This document shows, in pieces, positions 36,935 to 45,347 of a stretch of 64,000 nt of DNA; within the stretch, counting starts at the first letter, position 1, and each line of letters begins with the position of its first letter. The notes beneath the pieces are model-generated. The model had not been told where the DNA came from. It did no database searches and saw only the letters and a list, made by a program, of their open reading frames with translations. The position numbers and the translations under genes were made by a program. Origin of the DNA: Paraclostridium sordellii (GTDB lineage: Bacteria; Bacillota; Clostridia; Peptostreptococcales; Peptostreptococcaceae); NCBI RefSeq assembly GCF_000953675.1, contig NZ_LN679998.1, positions 1,755,963 to 1,819,962 on the forward strand, read 5' to 3'.

Positions 36935-38065
36935 CTATCCTCTTATTTCTCTATAAGATTCAAAATAAGCTTTAACAAACTCTTCATTTTCTATAGCTTT
37001 TTCATAAACTGATTTATAACTATTTTTAATATCCTTCATAATTCCTACCATTAAATCTATAGGATATTCTTTTAAAAATTGTACAAATCTATTTATATCA
37101 TAATTTGAATCATAATTATTACTTTTAATATTAGATTCTAAATCTCTTAAAATATTCATTGCTGTTAAGTAAAGTCTTGTATGACTTTCACTTTTTACTC
37201 TTTCTACAACACCTTCATTTAATTTTTCTCCAGAAAAAACATCTTCATACGATATTAACGGATCACAATCAGCTTCGATAAAACTTATAAATTCTTCTGC
37301 AATTACCTTTCCCACATTTCCTTTTATAACATTTAAAAATACACCTCGTGGTATTAAATCTTTTTGTTCTTTGTATACTTTGTAGCTTTTAGAAACTCTT
37401 TCATAACTTCTTGGAGTTGCTCTTACATCTTCATCATTTATCTTATTTAAATATTCTGGGAATGTAGAAATAAATTCTATAACCTTTTGTTCAATACCAG
37501 CTCCTATTGCCCATTTTATCCATTGGTTATGATCTGGTTCCATATTTAACCAAACAAATCTATTCTCTTGAGCCGCATCCATATCTACAACTTGATAATC
37601 AAAATCTGAACCGTACTTACTTGATGGGTTCATTGCCGCTAGTATCTTTACATCATCACTTAACTTATAACCGTTTATTTCTTTATTTAATATTAAGTTC
37701 ATAAGTTCTTGTTGTACTGTATGTTCACAACGGTTTATCTCATCTATAAATAAAAGAACACTTCTTCCTTTTGATAGTTCTTCATCAATTTCTCTTAATT
37801 TATTATGAACAGCATATACTGTTGTTTTCTTTACAATTTCTTCTCCATTAGAATTACTTATTATATAGGATTCTACAGTTGGTAAACCTCCTATTTCACC
37901 TTCCTTAAGTAGATTCCCATCAATAACAATTAAACTCCAATCATTTTCTTTTGCAAGTTTTTTTGCTAAAGCGGTCTTTCCTATACCACTTTCTCCAACT
38001 ACTAAGGGTACTTCTTTAGTAGCTAGAACTAAGTCAACGCTTTTTAATGTCTCTATAAAATTCAT
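36935..38065 (-). CDS. MoxR-type AAA+ ATPase
   Basis: 376 aa. Walker A GESGIGKT (about 24), Walker B LLFIDEINR (about 106), sensor-1 AAMNPS and the arginine-containing PRSYERV segment typical of MoxR/RavA AAA+ ATPases, then a helical C-terminal lid. Gene order is repeat protein, MoxR, VWA protein with 11- and 3-nt gaps, so the three products very probably act together, the ATPase remodelling something recognised by the other two. Confidence 0.9.
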   Translation of the reverse strand: MNFIETLKSVDLVLATKEVPLVVGESGIGKTALAKKLAKENDWSLIVIDGNLLKEGEIGGLPTVESYIISNSNGEEIVKKTTVYAVHNKLREIDEELSKGRSVLLFIDEINRCEHTVQQELMNLILNKEINGYKLSDDVKILAAMNPSSKYGSDFDYQVVDMDAAQENRFVWLNMEPDHNQWIKWAIGAGIEQKVIEFISTFPEYLNKINDEDVRATPRSYERVSKSYKVYKEQKDLIPRGVFLNVIKGNVGKVIAEEFISFIEADCDPLISYEDVFSGEKLNEGVVERVKSESHTRLYLTAMNILRDLESNIKSNNYDSNYDINRFVQFLKEYPIDLMVGIMKDIKNSYKSVYEKAIENEEFVKAYFESYREIRG

Positions 38066-38076
38066 TTTTATCTCTC

Positions 38077-38880
38077 CTATATCATTTTTAACTTTTCATC
38101 TACAGCTATTTTTTTAGCTTTTTTACTTCCATATTTATAAATGAACATCATCTTGTCCATTGGCATAGTATCACTGCTTCTATCTATGATACTGCAATTT
38201 AAAAAGTCTCTTACGTATTTTTCATCTACATCTTCTTTTGATAATACTTCTTTTAAAACATCTTCTAAATCTTCTTTAGTTATTTTTCTATCTATATATT
38301 TAATTACTAAAATATTTTCTTTTAAAAATTCAAGCATTTTTTCTTTGTTCAAATCATCTATAAAAGTTATAGCCGCCTCATCATTTTTAATAGCTATAAG
38401 TTCCGCTTTATGACTCGGTGATTTTATATCCCTTATTGCGCTATAATTAAGTCTTACAGCTTCTTCTTGAACACTTTCATAAGGTTCTTTTATATACTTT
38501 ATTGCATCATAATTTTTTTTCACTGCTAATAACTGTAATTTTTCACTTGGATTTTTAACATATTGTATAGCCCATCCAGATTGATTTATAGCTAATTCTA
38601 TTACCTTTTCTGTTGGATTTTTTATATAATCTAATAAACTCCATCCAGTTTTTATAGCTTTTATCATCATCTCTTCTGTTGGATTTTTTATAAATTTAAT
38701 TGCCCTAATATTATTATTAATAGCTAATTCTTGCATTTTTGTAGTTGGATTGTCTATATATTCTAATACTAGTCCATTTTTTTCAAGAGCCAATAATTTC
38801 ATTTCTTCTGTTGGATTATTTATTGTTGATATAATATTAGGATTATTTGATATCATTTTAATAAGTTTTGCTTCTTCCAT
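38077..38880 (-). CDS. Protein with eight 22-residue helical repeats (DUF4116-like)
   Basis: 267 aa. Residues about 5-180 are eight tandem 22-residue units ending in the motif YIKNPTEK or a variant (e.g. ELAINQSGWAIQYVKNPSEK), consistent with an alpha-solenoid. The last about 85 residues are a separate helical domain. Repeats of this kind (DUF4116-like) occur in scattered bacterial proteins and are thought to bind partners. First gene of the MoxR/VWA operon; SD GGAAGG-like before ATG. Function unknown; likely the target-recognition subunit (inference). Confidence 0.75.
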   Translation of the reverse strand: MEEAKLIKMISNNPNIISTINNPTEEMKLLALEKNGLVLEYIDNPTTKMQELAINNNIRAIKFIKNPTEEMMIKAIKTGWSLLDYIKNPTEKVIELAINQSGWAIQYVKNPSEKLQLLAVKKNYDAIKYIKEPYESVQEEAVRLNYSAIRDIKSPSHKAELIAIKNDEAAITFIDDLNKEKMLEFLKENILVIKYIDRKITKEDLEDVLKEVLSKEDVDEKYVRDFLNCSIIDRSSDTMPMDKMMFIYKYGSKKAKKIAVDEKLKMI

Positions 38881-39323
38881 GTTCTTCCTTCCTTTTTTTA
38901 CTGCTTTTTTAATGTAATTTCCTTATTATATTAATATACTTTTTTCTGAAGTTTAAACAAAATAATTATGTCAATATAAAAGAAAATACCTGAAACTATA
39001 ATAGCATTAGGTATTTTATATGCAAATTATTCAATTTTTACAATTTTTTAACTAATTTAATCCTACTTACTTAATAGAAGAATAAAATCTTTTAACTATG
39101 CTTTAATCTATTAATCAATTAACTTAATTGAAATATCTTTTGCTCCTGCATATTTTTCTAACAATTTTTTCACAGTTTAAATAGTCTAATAACTCATCGA
39201 TCCCACTAAAAAAATAAGTAAACATGATTATTTCAATTACATCATTAATTAATCATACATTTTTGAGAATCACTTGTAAAGCTACTATAAGAAGATATGA
39301 CTGTTTTATTTTTATATAATTTT
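38881..39323. other. Intergenic region with terminator-like hairpin and a possible gene remnant
   Basis: A hairpin (AAAATACCT...AGGTATTTTA, about 38986-39018) may end transcripts from 39324. On the minus strand near 39120-39200 two short frames (TVKKLLEKYAGAKDISIKLID-like and SGIDELLDYLNC) look like a frame-shifted fragment, but I cannot assign a family. Confidence 0.3.
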
Positions 39324-39563
39324 TTATAAGATAGTAAGTATTTTTATTTCATTGCTTTCTATAAGATTTTTTAGAGAGACATCATCTAGAAAAAATTCTT
39401 CTAATATGTCTTCACACTCATAGTAATCTGATAAAGAAATTTTATCTTTAACTATATATCTTTTTCCATTAAAACTTTTAACTACATATAGCTCTTCCTT
39501 ATAAATAAATTCAATTTCACATTCAGTATTAATAAATTCAATCCATTGATTTAATTCACTCAT
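39324..39563 (-). CDS. Small acidic hypothetical protein
   Basis: 79 aa, acidic, no TM, no recognised family. Codon use and AT content are like the neighbours. A weak SD (GGGGGTAAAGAT-like) precedes the ATG. It sits between the MoxR operon and the nuclease pair, on the same strand, but is separated from both by 160 nt or more. Confidence 0.55.
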   Translation of the reverse strand: MSELNQWIEFINTECEIEFIYKEELYVVKSFNGKRYIVKDKISLSDYYECEDILEEFFLDDVSLKNLIESNEIKILTIL

Positions 39564-39722
39564 ATCTTTACCCCCATATAAAAATACTTTTATTTTTTAT
39601 ATCCAATTTATTATAAATTAATAAATTATATGTTTTTAAACTTTAAATTTGCTAAAAATATAAAAAGAAATCTTAAAAATTTCCTTTTCTATTTTGTCTT
39701 ATATATAACTTTAATATAAATA

Positions 39723-40502
39723 TCAAATCTTATCTTGTATATAAGAATTAATTCCATATTCATTAAAGTATTTTAATAAAGTACATCCGTTTATAAGAGT
39801 TATATTATTCTCTAATGCAAATTTTTCACATTGTGGACTAAAGTTACTAGTAGATATAAATAATCCTTTCATAGCATCAGAATTTCTTAGTACTGATTCA
39901 AACTCTCTAAGTTTTGGTATATCAATATTATTTTTATACCTTTTTACTTGTCCTATAACCTTACCACCTATTATAGGATCATTATAATTTAGAAAGCAAT
40001 CAATTCCACCATCATGAGACTTTTTAGTTTCTTCTACATTATATCCCATATTTCTAAATAAAATAGTAACTAGCCTTTCTAACTCATAAGGATTAATTTC
40101 TAATAGATTAATATTTTCACTACTTATAATAGAGTTATTTACATAATCATAATTGTATATAGGTACGATGCTTTTAAGTTCTAAGTTTGAATTAAGGTTT
40201 ATTCTACTTTGCATAGCGTCTTTTAAACAGGTTAACTTATCTACTCTTTTTAAATCTATTTTTCTAAAATCCTGTTTTTCTATCATTGACGATATTATAT
40301 AAGGTTTTATATCTTGTCTTGTTGATAAATCTATATCTTCTATATAACCATTAAATACAATACTTTTTATATTACCATATATATCCGACTTAAAAACTTC
40401 ATCCATAGATCTTAAAGCCATTGAGTATATTACTTCATTATATATACTATTTATATCTTTATTTTTTCTTTGTACTTCTCTTATTTCATCTAACTTAGGC
40501 AT
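39723..40502 (-). CDS. Mrr-type restriction endonuclease fragment or C-terminal half
   Basis: 259 aa. The C-terminal third is an Mrr_cat / restriction-endonuclease-like domain: ELERLVTILFRNMGYN, DGGIDCF (active-site Asp), GQVKRYKN (QxK), GLFISTSNFSPQC, INGCTLL. Start overlaps the end of the upstream coiled-coil ORF by 13 nt (ATGCCTAAGTTAG). In the single-chain family I recall, an about 20-residue linker joins the two halves (..NSKYPxxF..IPKLxEV..); here it seems lost with a frameshift. Either a split two-subunit nuclease translated by coupling or a broken gene. Confidence 0.7.
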   Translation of the reverse strand: MPKLDEIREVQRKNKDINSIYNEVIYSMALRSMDEVFKSDIYGNIKSIVFNGYIEDIDLSTRQDIKPYIISSMIEKQDFRKIDLKRVDKLTCLKDAMQSRINLNSNLELKSIVPIYNYDYVNNSIISSENINLLEINPYELERLVTILFRNMGYNVEETKKSHDGGIDCFLNYNDPIIGGKVIGQVKRYKNNIDIPKLREFESVLRNSDAMKGLFISTSNFSPQCEKFALENNITLINGCTLLKYFNEYGINSYIQDKI

Positions 40503-41143
40503 ATATTTATATTTTTCTTAAATTCAAATGGATACTTTGAGTTATTTAAAAGTTCTTTTTTATAGGAAGTTATCATTCCTACATCTCCATTTATATACAA
40601 ATCTTTTTTAATAGCTATTATTTCGTTTAGTTTTAATTCATAGGATTTTTTTAAGTTTTTAATTTCATTTTTTCTATTTACTTCATTTTTTTCATATAAT
40701 TTATATTCTCTATCATATCTTCTTTCTAATTCATCTACATAAGAATTGTATTTTAATCTATATGATTTAAATAATATTTCAAATATATTGGCTTTTCTTA
40801 TGATAGGCCTATTTGGTTTTTCATATTTTATATTTAGTTCTTTTGGTATTGTAAATTCTTGTATGTCTTTTTTTATAAAAGTATCTATTGGTATTGGCCT
40901 ATATTCATTTATTCCGTTTAAAATTAAGTTTTTTAATTCATCTATTTCACTATTTATTGATAAGTTTAGTTTATTTACTTCTTCATATCTACTATTTATG
41001 TAATCTTCCTTTTGTTGTTTTTCTAATTCTTTTTGATATCTTTTTTTAAGTTGTTCAACTTCTCTATCTTTTATTTTTTGTTCTTTTATTGATTCTTTTG
41101 AAACTTGGTTAACAAATGTTGATATTCCTTTTTTTCTTGCCAT
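40490..41143 (-). CDS. Coiled-coil N-terminal part of a split Mrr-type nuclease
   Basis: 217 aa, Lys/Glu-rich coiled coil in residues about 15-75 and 135-185, ending NNSKYPFEFKKNINICLS. The last residues before the stop correspond to the junction expected in single-chain relatives, followed at once by the next ORF in another frame. SD GGAGCAT before ATG. No separate function recognised; read with the downstream nuclease ORF. Confidence 0.6.
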   Translation of the reverse strand: MARKKGISTFVNQVSKESIKEQKIKDREVEQLKKRYQKELEKQQKEDYINSRYEEVNKLNLSINSEIDELKNLILNGINEYRPIPIDTFIKKDIQEFTIPKELNIKYEKPNRPIIRKANIFEILFKSYRLKYNSYVDELERRYDREYKLYEKNEVNRKNEIKNLKKSYELKLNEIIAIKKDLYINGDVGMITSYKKELLNNSKYPFEFKKNINICLS

Positions 41144-41228
41144 AATTTATGCTCCTTATTCTAATTCTTCTTTAGAATTATTTACATAAATTTATCATTT
41201 TATAATAAATTTTTAATATAGAAACAAA

Positions 41229-41269
41229 AAACAGTATATATCATTTTTAATTATTGACATATACTGTTT
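41229..41269. terminator. CcdA-TlpA gene terminator
   Basis: AAACAGTATAT / ATATACTGTTT between the minus-strand gene ending at 41280 and the coiled-coil ORF start; about 11-bp stem. Confidence 0.6.
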
Positions 41270-41279
41270 AATATATATT

Positions 41280-42455
41280 TTATTTAGCACCATTTATAAG
41301 ATACTTCATAGTATCTTTATCCATTCCACCTGGAACATATTGAGTTATATATCCATCTTTATCTATTATAAAAGTCGATGGAAAAGAACTAATCCCATAC
41401 TGATAAACTAAACTTCCACCTTCATCAAGTAAAACTGGGAATGTATATCCTTCTTGTTTTAAAAAATCTTTTACATGTTTGGCATCTCCCTCTTGTCCTA
41501 GATTAGGTGAAGCTACTCCAAGAATTACTACTTCATCAATATTTTTATTGTACTCCTTATATAATTCTTCTATGTAAGGCATCTCATCTCTACATGGAGG
41601 ACACCATGTAGCCCATAGATTTAAAAATATAGTTTTACCTTTGTAATCACTTAACTTATGCTCTTTTCCATATTGGTCATATAATGTAAAATCTAAAGCT
41701 TTTGTTTTTTCTTCTTTATTATTTGAGCTTTGATTACTTTCTGATTTCCTATTATTTTGCATACTTGAGTGTTCTAATTTGTTTATACCTCCATGAACCA
41801 GCATAACTAGTCCTGAAATTATAAGAATTATACCTCCAAATTTTTTTATTTTGCTCATATTGTTCTTAACCTTATCTATGCTCTTAACAAGTTTATTGTA
41901 GAATAAGGAAACCATTATAAATGGTAAAATAAATCCTATAGTGTATACACCTATCAGTAAATAAGAAGTTGATGTATTATCTGCACTTGAAGACATAATA
42001 AGTACAGATGCTAATATAGGACCTATACACGGAGTCCATCCAAAACTAAATGCAAATCCTAATAAAAATGATGTTATCGGGTTCATTTCCTTTGCTTTTA
42101 GCTGGAACCTTTTTTCTTTGTTTAAAAAACTTGATTTTATAATATCCATATAAAATAATCCCATAAATATTATAATAATCCCACCTATTATCATTATAAA
42201 ATCTTTATTAGTATTAAAAAATGAACTTAAAGCACTTACTGATGAACCTAATATAAAGAATGTTGTTGAAATACCTAATGTAAAAAATAATGTATTTCTA
42301 AATAAAGAACTTTTGGCAAAGCTACCATTTTTTAAACTTTCTATGCTGCTATTTGATAGCATACTTAAATATATTGGCAGTATTGGTAGTATGCAAGGTG
42401 ATAAAAATGATAATAATCCTTCTATAAATACTACTGCTAAGTTTAATTTTTCCAT
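41280..42455 (-). CDS. CcdA-like membrane reductase fused to a TlpA/ResA thioredoxin domain
   Basis: 391 aa. Residues 1-225: six-TM CcdA/DsbD-beta domain with SFLSPCILPILPIYL (first redox Cys) and FGWTPCIGPIL (second). After a hydrophobic helix and a Ser/Asn-rich linker, residues about 255-391 are an extracytoplasmic thioredoxin domain with WATWCPPCRDE (CxxC). The fusion delivers cytosolic thiol reducing power across the membrane to its own thioredoxin head. Targets could be spore or cell-surface proteins or cytochrome-like partners; not resolvable here. The start ATG lies behind AAGGGGGA-type SD. Confidence 0.9.
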   Translation of the reverse strand: MEKLNLAVVFIEGLLSFLSPCILPILPIYLSMLSNSSIESLKNGSFAKSSLFRNTLFFTLGISTTFFILGSSVSALSSFFNTNKDFIMIIGGIIIIFMGLFYMDIIKSSFLNKEKRFQLKAKEMNPITSFLLGFAFSFGWTPCIGPILASVLIMSSSADNTSTSYLLIGVYTIGFILPFIMVSLFYNKLVKSIDKVKNNMSKIKKFGGIILIISGLVMLVHGGINKLEHSSMQNNRKSESNQSSNNKEEKTKALDFTLYDQYGKEHKLSDYKGKTIFLNLWATWCPPCRDEMPYIEELYKEYNKNIDEVVILGVASPNLGQEGDAKHVKDFLKQEGYTFPVLLDEGGSLVYQYGISSFPSTFIIDKDGYITQYVPGGMDKDTMKYLINGAK

Positions 42456-42871
42456 TAACTTCCCCCTATTAATTAATTTATAATTCTTTTATCATATTAA
42501 GTGGTAATACCTCATTAAGAGCCTATATCGTAGCTGACTAAACATATTTTCTATCTCTTAAATAAGAGTATTTCACTTTCATATACATTGTTAATCGTAT
42601 TAAATTCATTATTTTACTGGATTCTTTATATATCATCGTTACTAATAGGATTTTCTCACTATCTTAGTCTGTAACTATTTTTATAAACCCATCAGTTTCT
42701 ACTATTTAATAATATATCAATATTATATTTTTTGCTCAATTAGTTACTTTTTTGTATCCTATATATTTTTGTAATTTTAACTTTCATATAAATTTATACA
42801 TTAAAAAAGTACATAATTAAGACACTTTTAAAAGTATTTATCACAAGATAAATTATTATTACTCCAAATTA
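42456..42871. other. Intergenic, no intact gene
   Basis: All frames are interrupted. The minus strand at 42735-42781 resembles 43290-43340 (both read ...GYKKV-x-x-stop), which looks like the end of a small duplicated gene fragment. Nothing else supported. Confidence 0.3.
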
Positions 42872-43169
42872 TCATAGTTTCCATATTATAGTAAGTAGTT
42901 TTAATCGACCTTTACTTAAATAATAAGTTAATTCTACTGTATCTTTATATGCCTTTTTTTCATTCATTACAATATTATGTTTTATCAATAAATCTAGTTC
43001 TGTGTTAGCATTTTTTTAGTGTATCCTTCTATAGCTCTTTGTAACTCTCCAAATCCCATTTTATTGTTTTTTAATTCCCATATTATTATAGCAACCTATT
43101 TTTTACCCAATATGTTTGATAAAACTTCTACAGTGGACAATAGTATGTTATCTCGTCTATATTATACAT
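42872..43169 (-). pseudogene. Frameshifted HxlR-family transcription regulator
   Basis: About 298 nt, the length of a normal hxlR gene, with a good SD (AGGAGATGA) and ATG at 43169. Pieces in successive frames match the family: MYNIDEITYYCPL, then VEVLSNILGKK, then VAIIIWELKNNKMGFGEL and QRAIEGYTKKMLTQ, then ELDLLIKHNIVMNEKK, then AYKDTVELTYYLSKGRLKLL. At least four small indels break it. A plus-strand ORF at 43019-43216 is only its shadow. HxlR regulators usually control an adjacent redox gene; none intact is adjacent. Confidence 0.85.
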
Positions 43170-43201
43170 TTTCTCATCTCCTAAGTTATATAATATTTGT
43201 T

Positions 43202-43236
43202 ACAAAAAAAGCGTAGAATTAACTACGCTTTTTTGT
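43202..43236 (-). terminator. Terminator just upstream of the HxlR pseudogene
   Basis: ACAAAAAAAGCGTAG / CTACGCTTTTTTGT hairpin with 6-nt loop, 33 nt before the HxlR start codon. With the structured element further upstream it forms an aptamer-plus-terminator type layout. Confidence 0.75.
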
Positions 43237-43434
43237 AAAATTGTTTTGTAATTTAAATATTAAACGTTTGGAATTATTGTACCCTAAAATCAATATACCA
43301 AATTTAATTTTTAAGCTCAACTAGGCACTTTCTTGTAACCATTATATCTTATAGTTAAAATTCACGGATTTATAGACTAAAACTCTAAAATCAGTAATTT
43401 TTAAGCAGTATATTAATTATATAATTATCCTATA

Positions 43435-43653
43435 GACTATTACTAAGTATAGTTTATAATATAACTTAAATTGTAATCTTAAGATATTAGGCGAAAGTTA
43501 ATTTCATCCTAATTCATTGAGAATCTCTATTAAATTTGATATTTTTCCAAATATCTAGTCCTAATCACTTACAAAGATAGTTAGATAAAGTCTATCTTTT
43601 GCTTAGTAAGTGCTGATTATAGTTACTTTTACTTAATTATCTCATTATATATT
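43435..43653 (-). ncRNA. Structured leader RNA element, copy A
   Basis: About 219 nt, clearly related to copy B at 44904-45146. Blocks shared on the minus strand: AATATATAAT-x-AGATA (5' end), CACTTACTA-x-GCAAAAG, CTTTG-x-AAGTGAT, GACTAGATATTT-N4-AAATATC, and at the 3' end TAAACTATA-x-TTA-x-TAATAGTC. Pairings hold in both copies: CACTTAC with GTAAGTG, AAAGATAG with CTATCTTT, GATATTT with AAATATC, and GACTA with TAGTC closing the whole. Strand is inferred from the terminator and gene downstream. No match to a known riboswitch class that I can recall. Confidence 0.55.
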
Positions 43654-43668
43654 AATAAACTCAGTTAA

Positions 43669-43863
43669 TTATCTATTTTTAATTAGTAAATAATCTTTAT
43701 TTTTTAATTGTACAACATCACATTTCATAGCTTTTGCTAAATCTACACTTAATAAAGATCTAAGTTCTTCATCCTTTTCAAACAAAGCTATACTAGCGCC
43801 ACCAATTACCCTACTTTTTTCACCTGTAATATAAGCTAGCAACTGAAATCCTTTATCATTCAT
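43669..43863 (-). CDS. Capping-complex subunit for YIEGIA (small sporulation-linked protein)
   Basis: 64 aa. GFQLLAYITGEKSRVIGGASIALFEKDEELRSLLS matches the short protein that accompanies YIEGIA genes in spore formers (shown in part: ITGEKSRVIGGA). It starts 4 nt after the YIEGIA stop, so the two are one operon. Role known only from association with sporulation gene sets. Confidence 0.78.
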   Translation of the reverse strand: MNDKGFQLLAYITGEKSRVIGGASIALFEKDEELRSLLSVDLAKAMKCDVVQLKNKDYLLIKNR

Positions 43864-43867
43864 AAAT

Positions 43868-44785
43868 TTACTCCTTATAATTTAAAATATTTTCTTTCAT
43901 TAATCTATGACTTTTCCTTACGTTCTCTAATAATGGTGTTTCTTTTACCACTTTAATAAAAAATTCTTCATCTCTAATTATAGGAACTAATACAATAACA
44001 ACTTTTCCGCTATTGTATTCTTTTCTTGTAAATTGATATCTTTTTACTCCTAGAGCTCTACAAGCTTCAAATAAAATAGCTTGTCTTTGTCCATAATTAT
44101 CTAGTGTAATTCTAAAATGGTTAGACTTTGGAGTAATAATAGCAGCCATTGCTTCATTCCTAACAATATTTCTGCTATTTTCAGTTCCCAAGCTATTTGT
44201 TATATAAATATCATCTACATATAACTCTGAATTTCTAACATCTACTTTTGCAATTTTTACATCAGCTATATCTTGAATTTGTTTGCCTTTTGTAAAATTT
44301 CGTATACCTATATATGTAATACTACCAATGCATATTCCGATTAAAATCCTATATAGTATTGATATATTTGATGTTATTATCATTGATAAGCTTGTTATAA
44401 ATGATACGGTAAGTCCTAGATAATTACGCGATTCAAAAGTTTTTGCAATTCCATCAATATAAGCATCTCCTCTTGTAGTAAACTCTGTATTTTCAAGAGA
44501 TTTTAAACTCGATATTTCAGTTTTTCTTACATCACGGAATTGTTGAATAGCTATTGTCAAAAAAGTTACCGCAGTAAAATTTTTAGCAAGTAAAGCCGGA
44601 ATAGCAACTGCTCCAATAGCTGCCGCTATAACTCCTAATACAACATGTGTAAAATATCCATTAGGATAACTAGGATATTGTCTATAGTCTTCCTTTAAAG
44701 TCATTACTCTAGCCATAGTTCCCATAATAATAGCTGTAGCAATTACTATAACATCATTTTGGGATATAATACCTTGAACATTCAT
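43868..44785 (-). CDS. YIEGIA-family membrane protein
   Basis: 305 aa. Several N-terminal TM helices (about 10-30, 45-70, 72-90), then the family signature here as DAYIDGIAKTFESRNYLG, more TM helices (130-165) and a soluble C-terminal part. YIEGIA proteins are found in endospore formers and are made during sporulation; function unsettled. SD AGGAGG 8 nt before ATG. A terminator and the structured element copy B precede it, suggesting leader control. Confidence 0.85.
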   Translation of the reverse strand: MNVQGIISQNDVIVIATAIIMGTMARVMTLKEDYRQYPSYPNGYFTHVVLGVIAAAIGAVAIPALLAKNFTAVTFLTIAIQQFRDVRKTEISSLKSLENTEFTTRGDAYIDGIAKTFESRNYLGLTVSFITSLSMIITSNISILYRILIGICIGSITYIGIRNFTKGKQIQDIADVKIAKVDVRNSELYVDDIYITNSLGTENSRNIVRNEAMAAIITPKSNHFRITLDNYGQRQAILFEACRALGVKRYQFTRKEYNSGKVVIVLVPIIRDEEFFIKVVKETPLLENVRKSHRLMKENILNYKE

Positions 44786-44818
44786 TTGTATAACCTCCTA
44801 AAGGTATTGTTTTGAATG

Positions 44819-44867
44819 AAAAAAGCACTGATTTGAGATCCTAAGACTCCAAATTCAGTGCTTTTTT
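44819..44867 (-). terminator. Terminator between structured element B and the YIEGIA gene
   Basis: AAAAAAGCACTGA / TCAGTGCTTTTTT, 12-13-bp stem with a 23-nt loop that itself can pair (TTGAG/CTCAAA region). It ends 33 nt before the YIEGIA ATG, the place of a riboswitch expression platform. Confidence 0.75.
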
Positions 44868-44903
44868 AAGGATAGTAATAGAAATTACATCCTATCCTCT
44901 TAC

Positions 44904-45146
44904 GACTATTATTAAATATAGTTTACAAGCTAACTTATATTCTAACCTTTGGTAATTAGACTTAAGATAGTTGTATTCTAGTAGACCGAGGCTTTCTAGT
45001 AGATTCATTATATTTAATATGATATTTGTTAAATATCTAGTCACCATCACTTCCAAAGATACTATCAAAAGGATAGTTATAATCTAGCTTTTGCATAGTA
45101 AGTGTTGGTAGATAATTAACTTTCATTAACTATCTGATTATATATT
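44904..45146 (-). ncRNA. Structured leader RNA element, copy B
   Basis: About 243 nt, diverged copy of 43435-43653 with the same 5' block, internal GCAAAAG/CTTTG helix (extended here by an extra ACTATC-CTTTT-GATAGT hairpin), the GATATTT/AAATATC hairpin with a different loop, and the same closing GACTA/TAGTC helix. Sequence changes between copies keep the pairing, which argues for an RNA structure. A second hairpin AGGATAG/CTATCCT (44870-44898) and a terminator separate it from the YIEGIA gene. Confidence 0.55.
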
Positions 45147-45310
45147 AACCATTTTTATAAAATATATGACTCTATTTAAAATTTTTTTATAATATATAAA
45201 ATTAAATTATATATATCATCTAAAATAAACTTGGAAGTTACAGTATTTTATTTTTATTATTAAATTTTATGTTCATCTCTACTAGGAATATTATTTTTAT
45301 TTATTCAAGT

Positions 45311-45343
45311 AAAAAATCATATCTACATTAGATATGATTTTTT
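45311..45343. terminator. Terminator of the ABC permease gene
   Basis: AAAAAATCATATCTA / TAGATATGATTTTTT, 15-bp stem, 3-nt spacer, 5 nt after the permease stop (minus strand). Confidence 0.8.
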
Positions 45344-45347
45344 AAAT

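Noticed and set aside
43019..43216. 65-aa plus-strand ORF
   Set aside because: It is the antisense shadow of the HxlR pseudogene, which explains the sequence better.
43435..43653. T-box, lysine, cobalamin, c-di-GMP or M-box riboswitch
   Set aside because: I found none of the hallmark motifs of these classes (for example the T-box TGGxACC or c-di-GMP core), so no known class is named.
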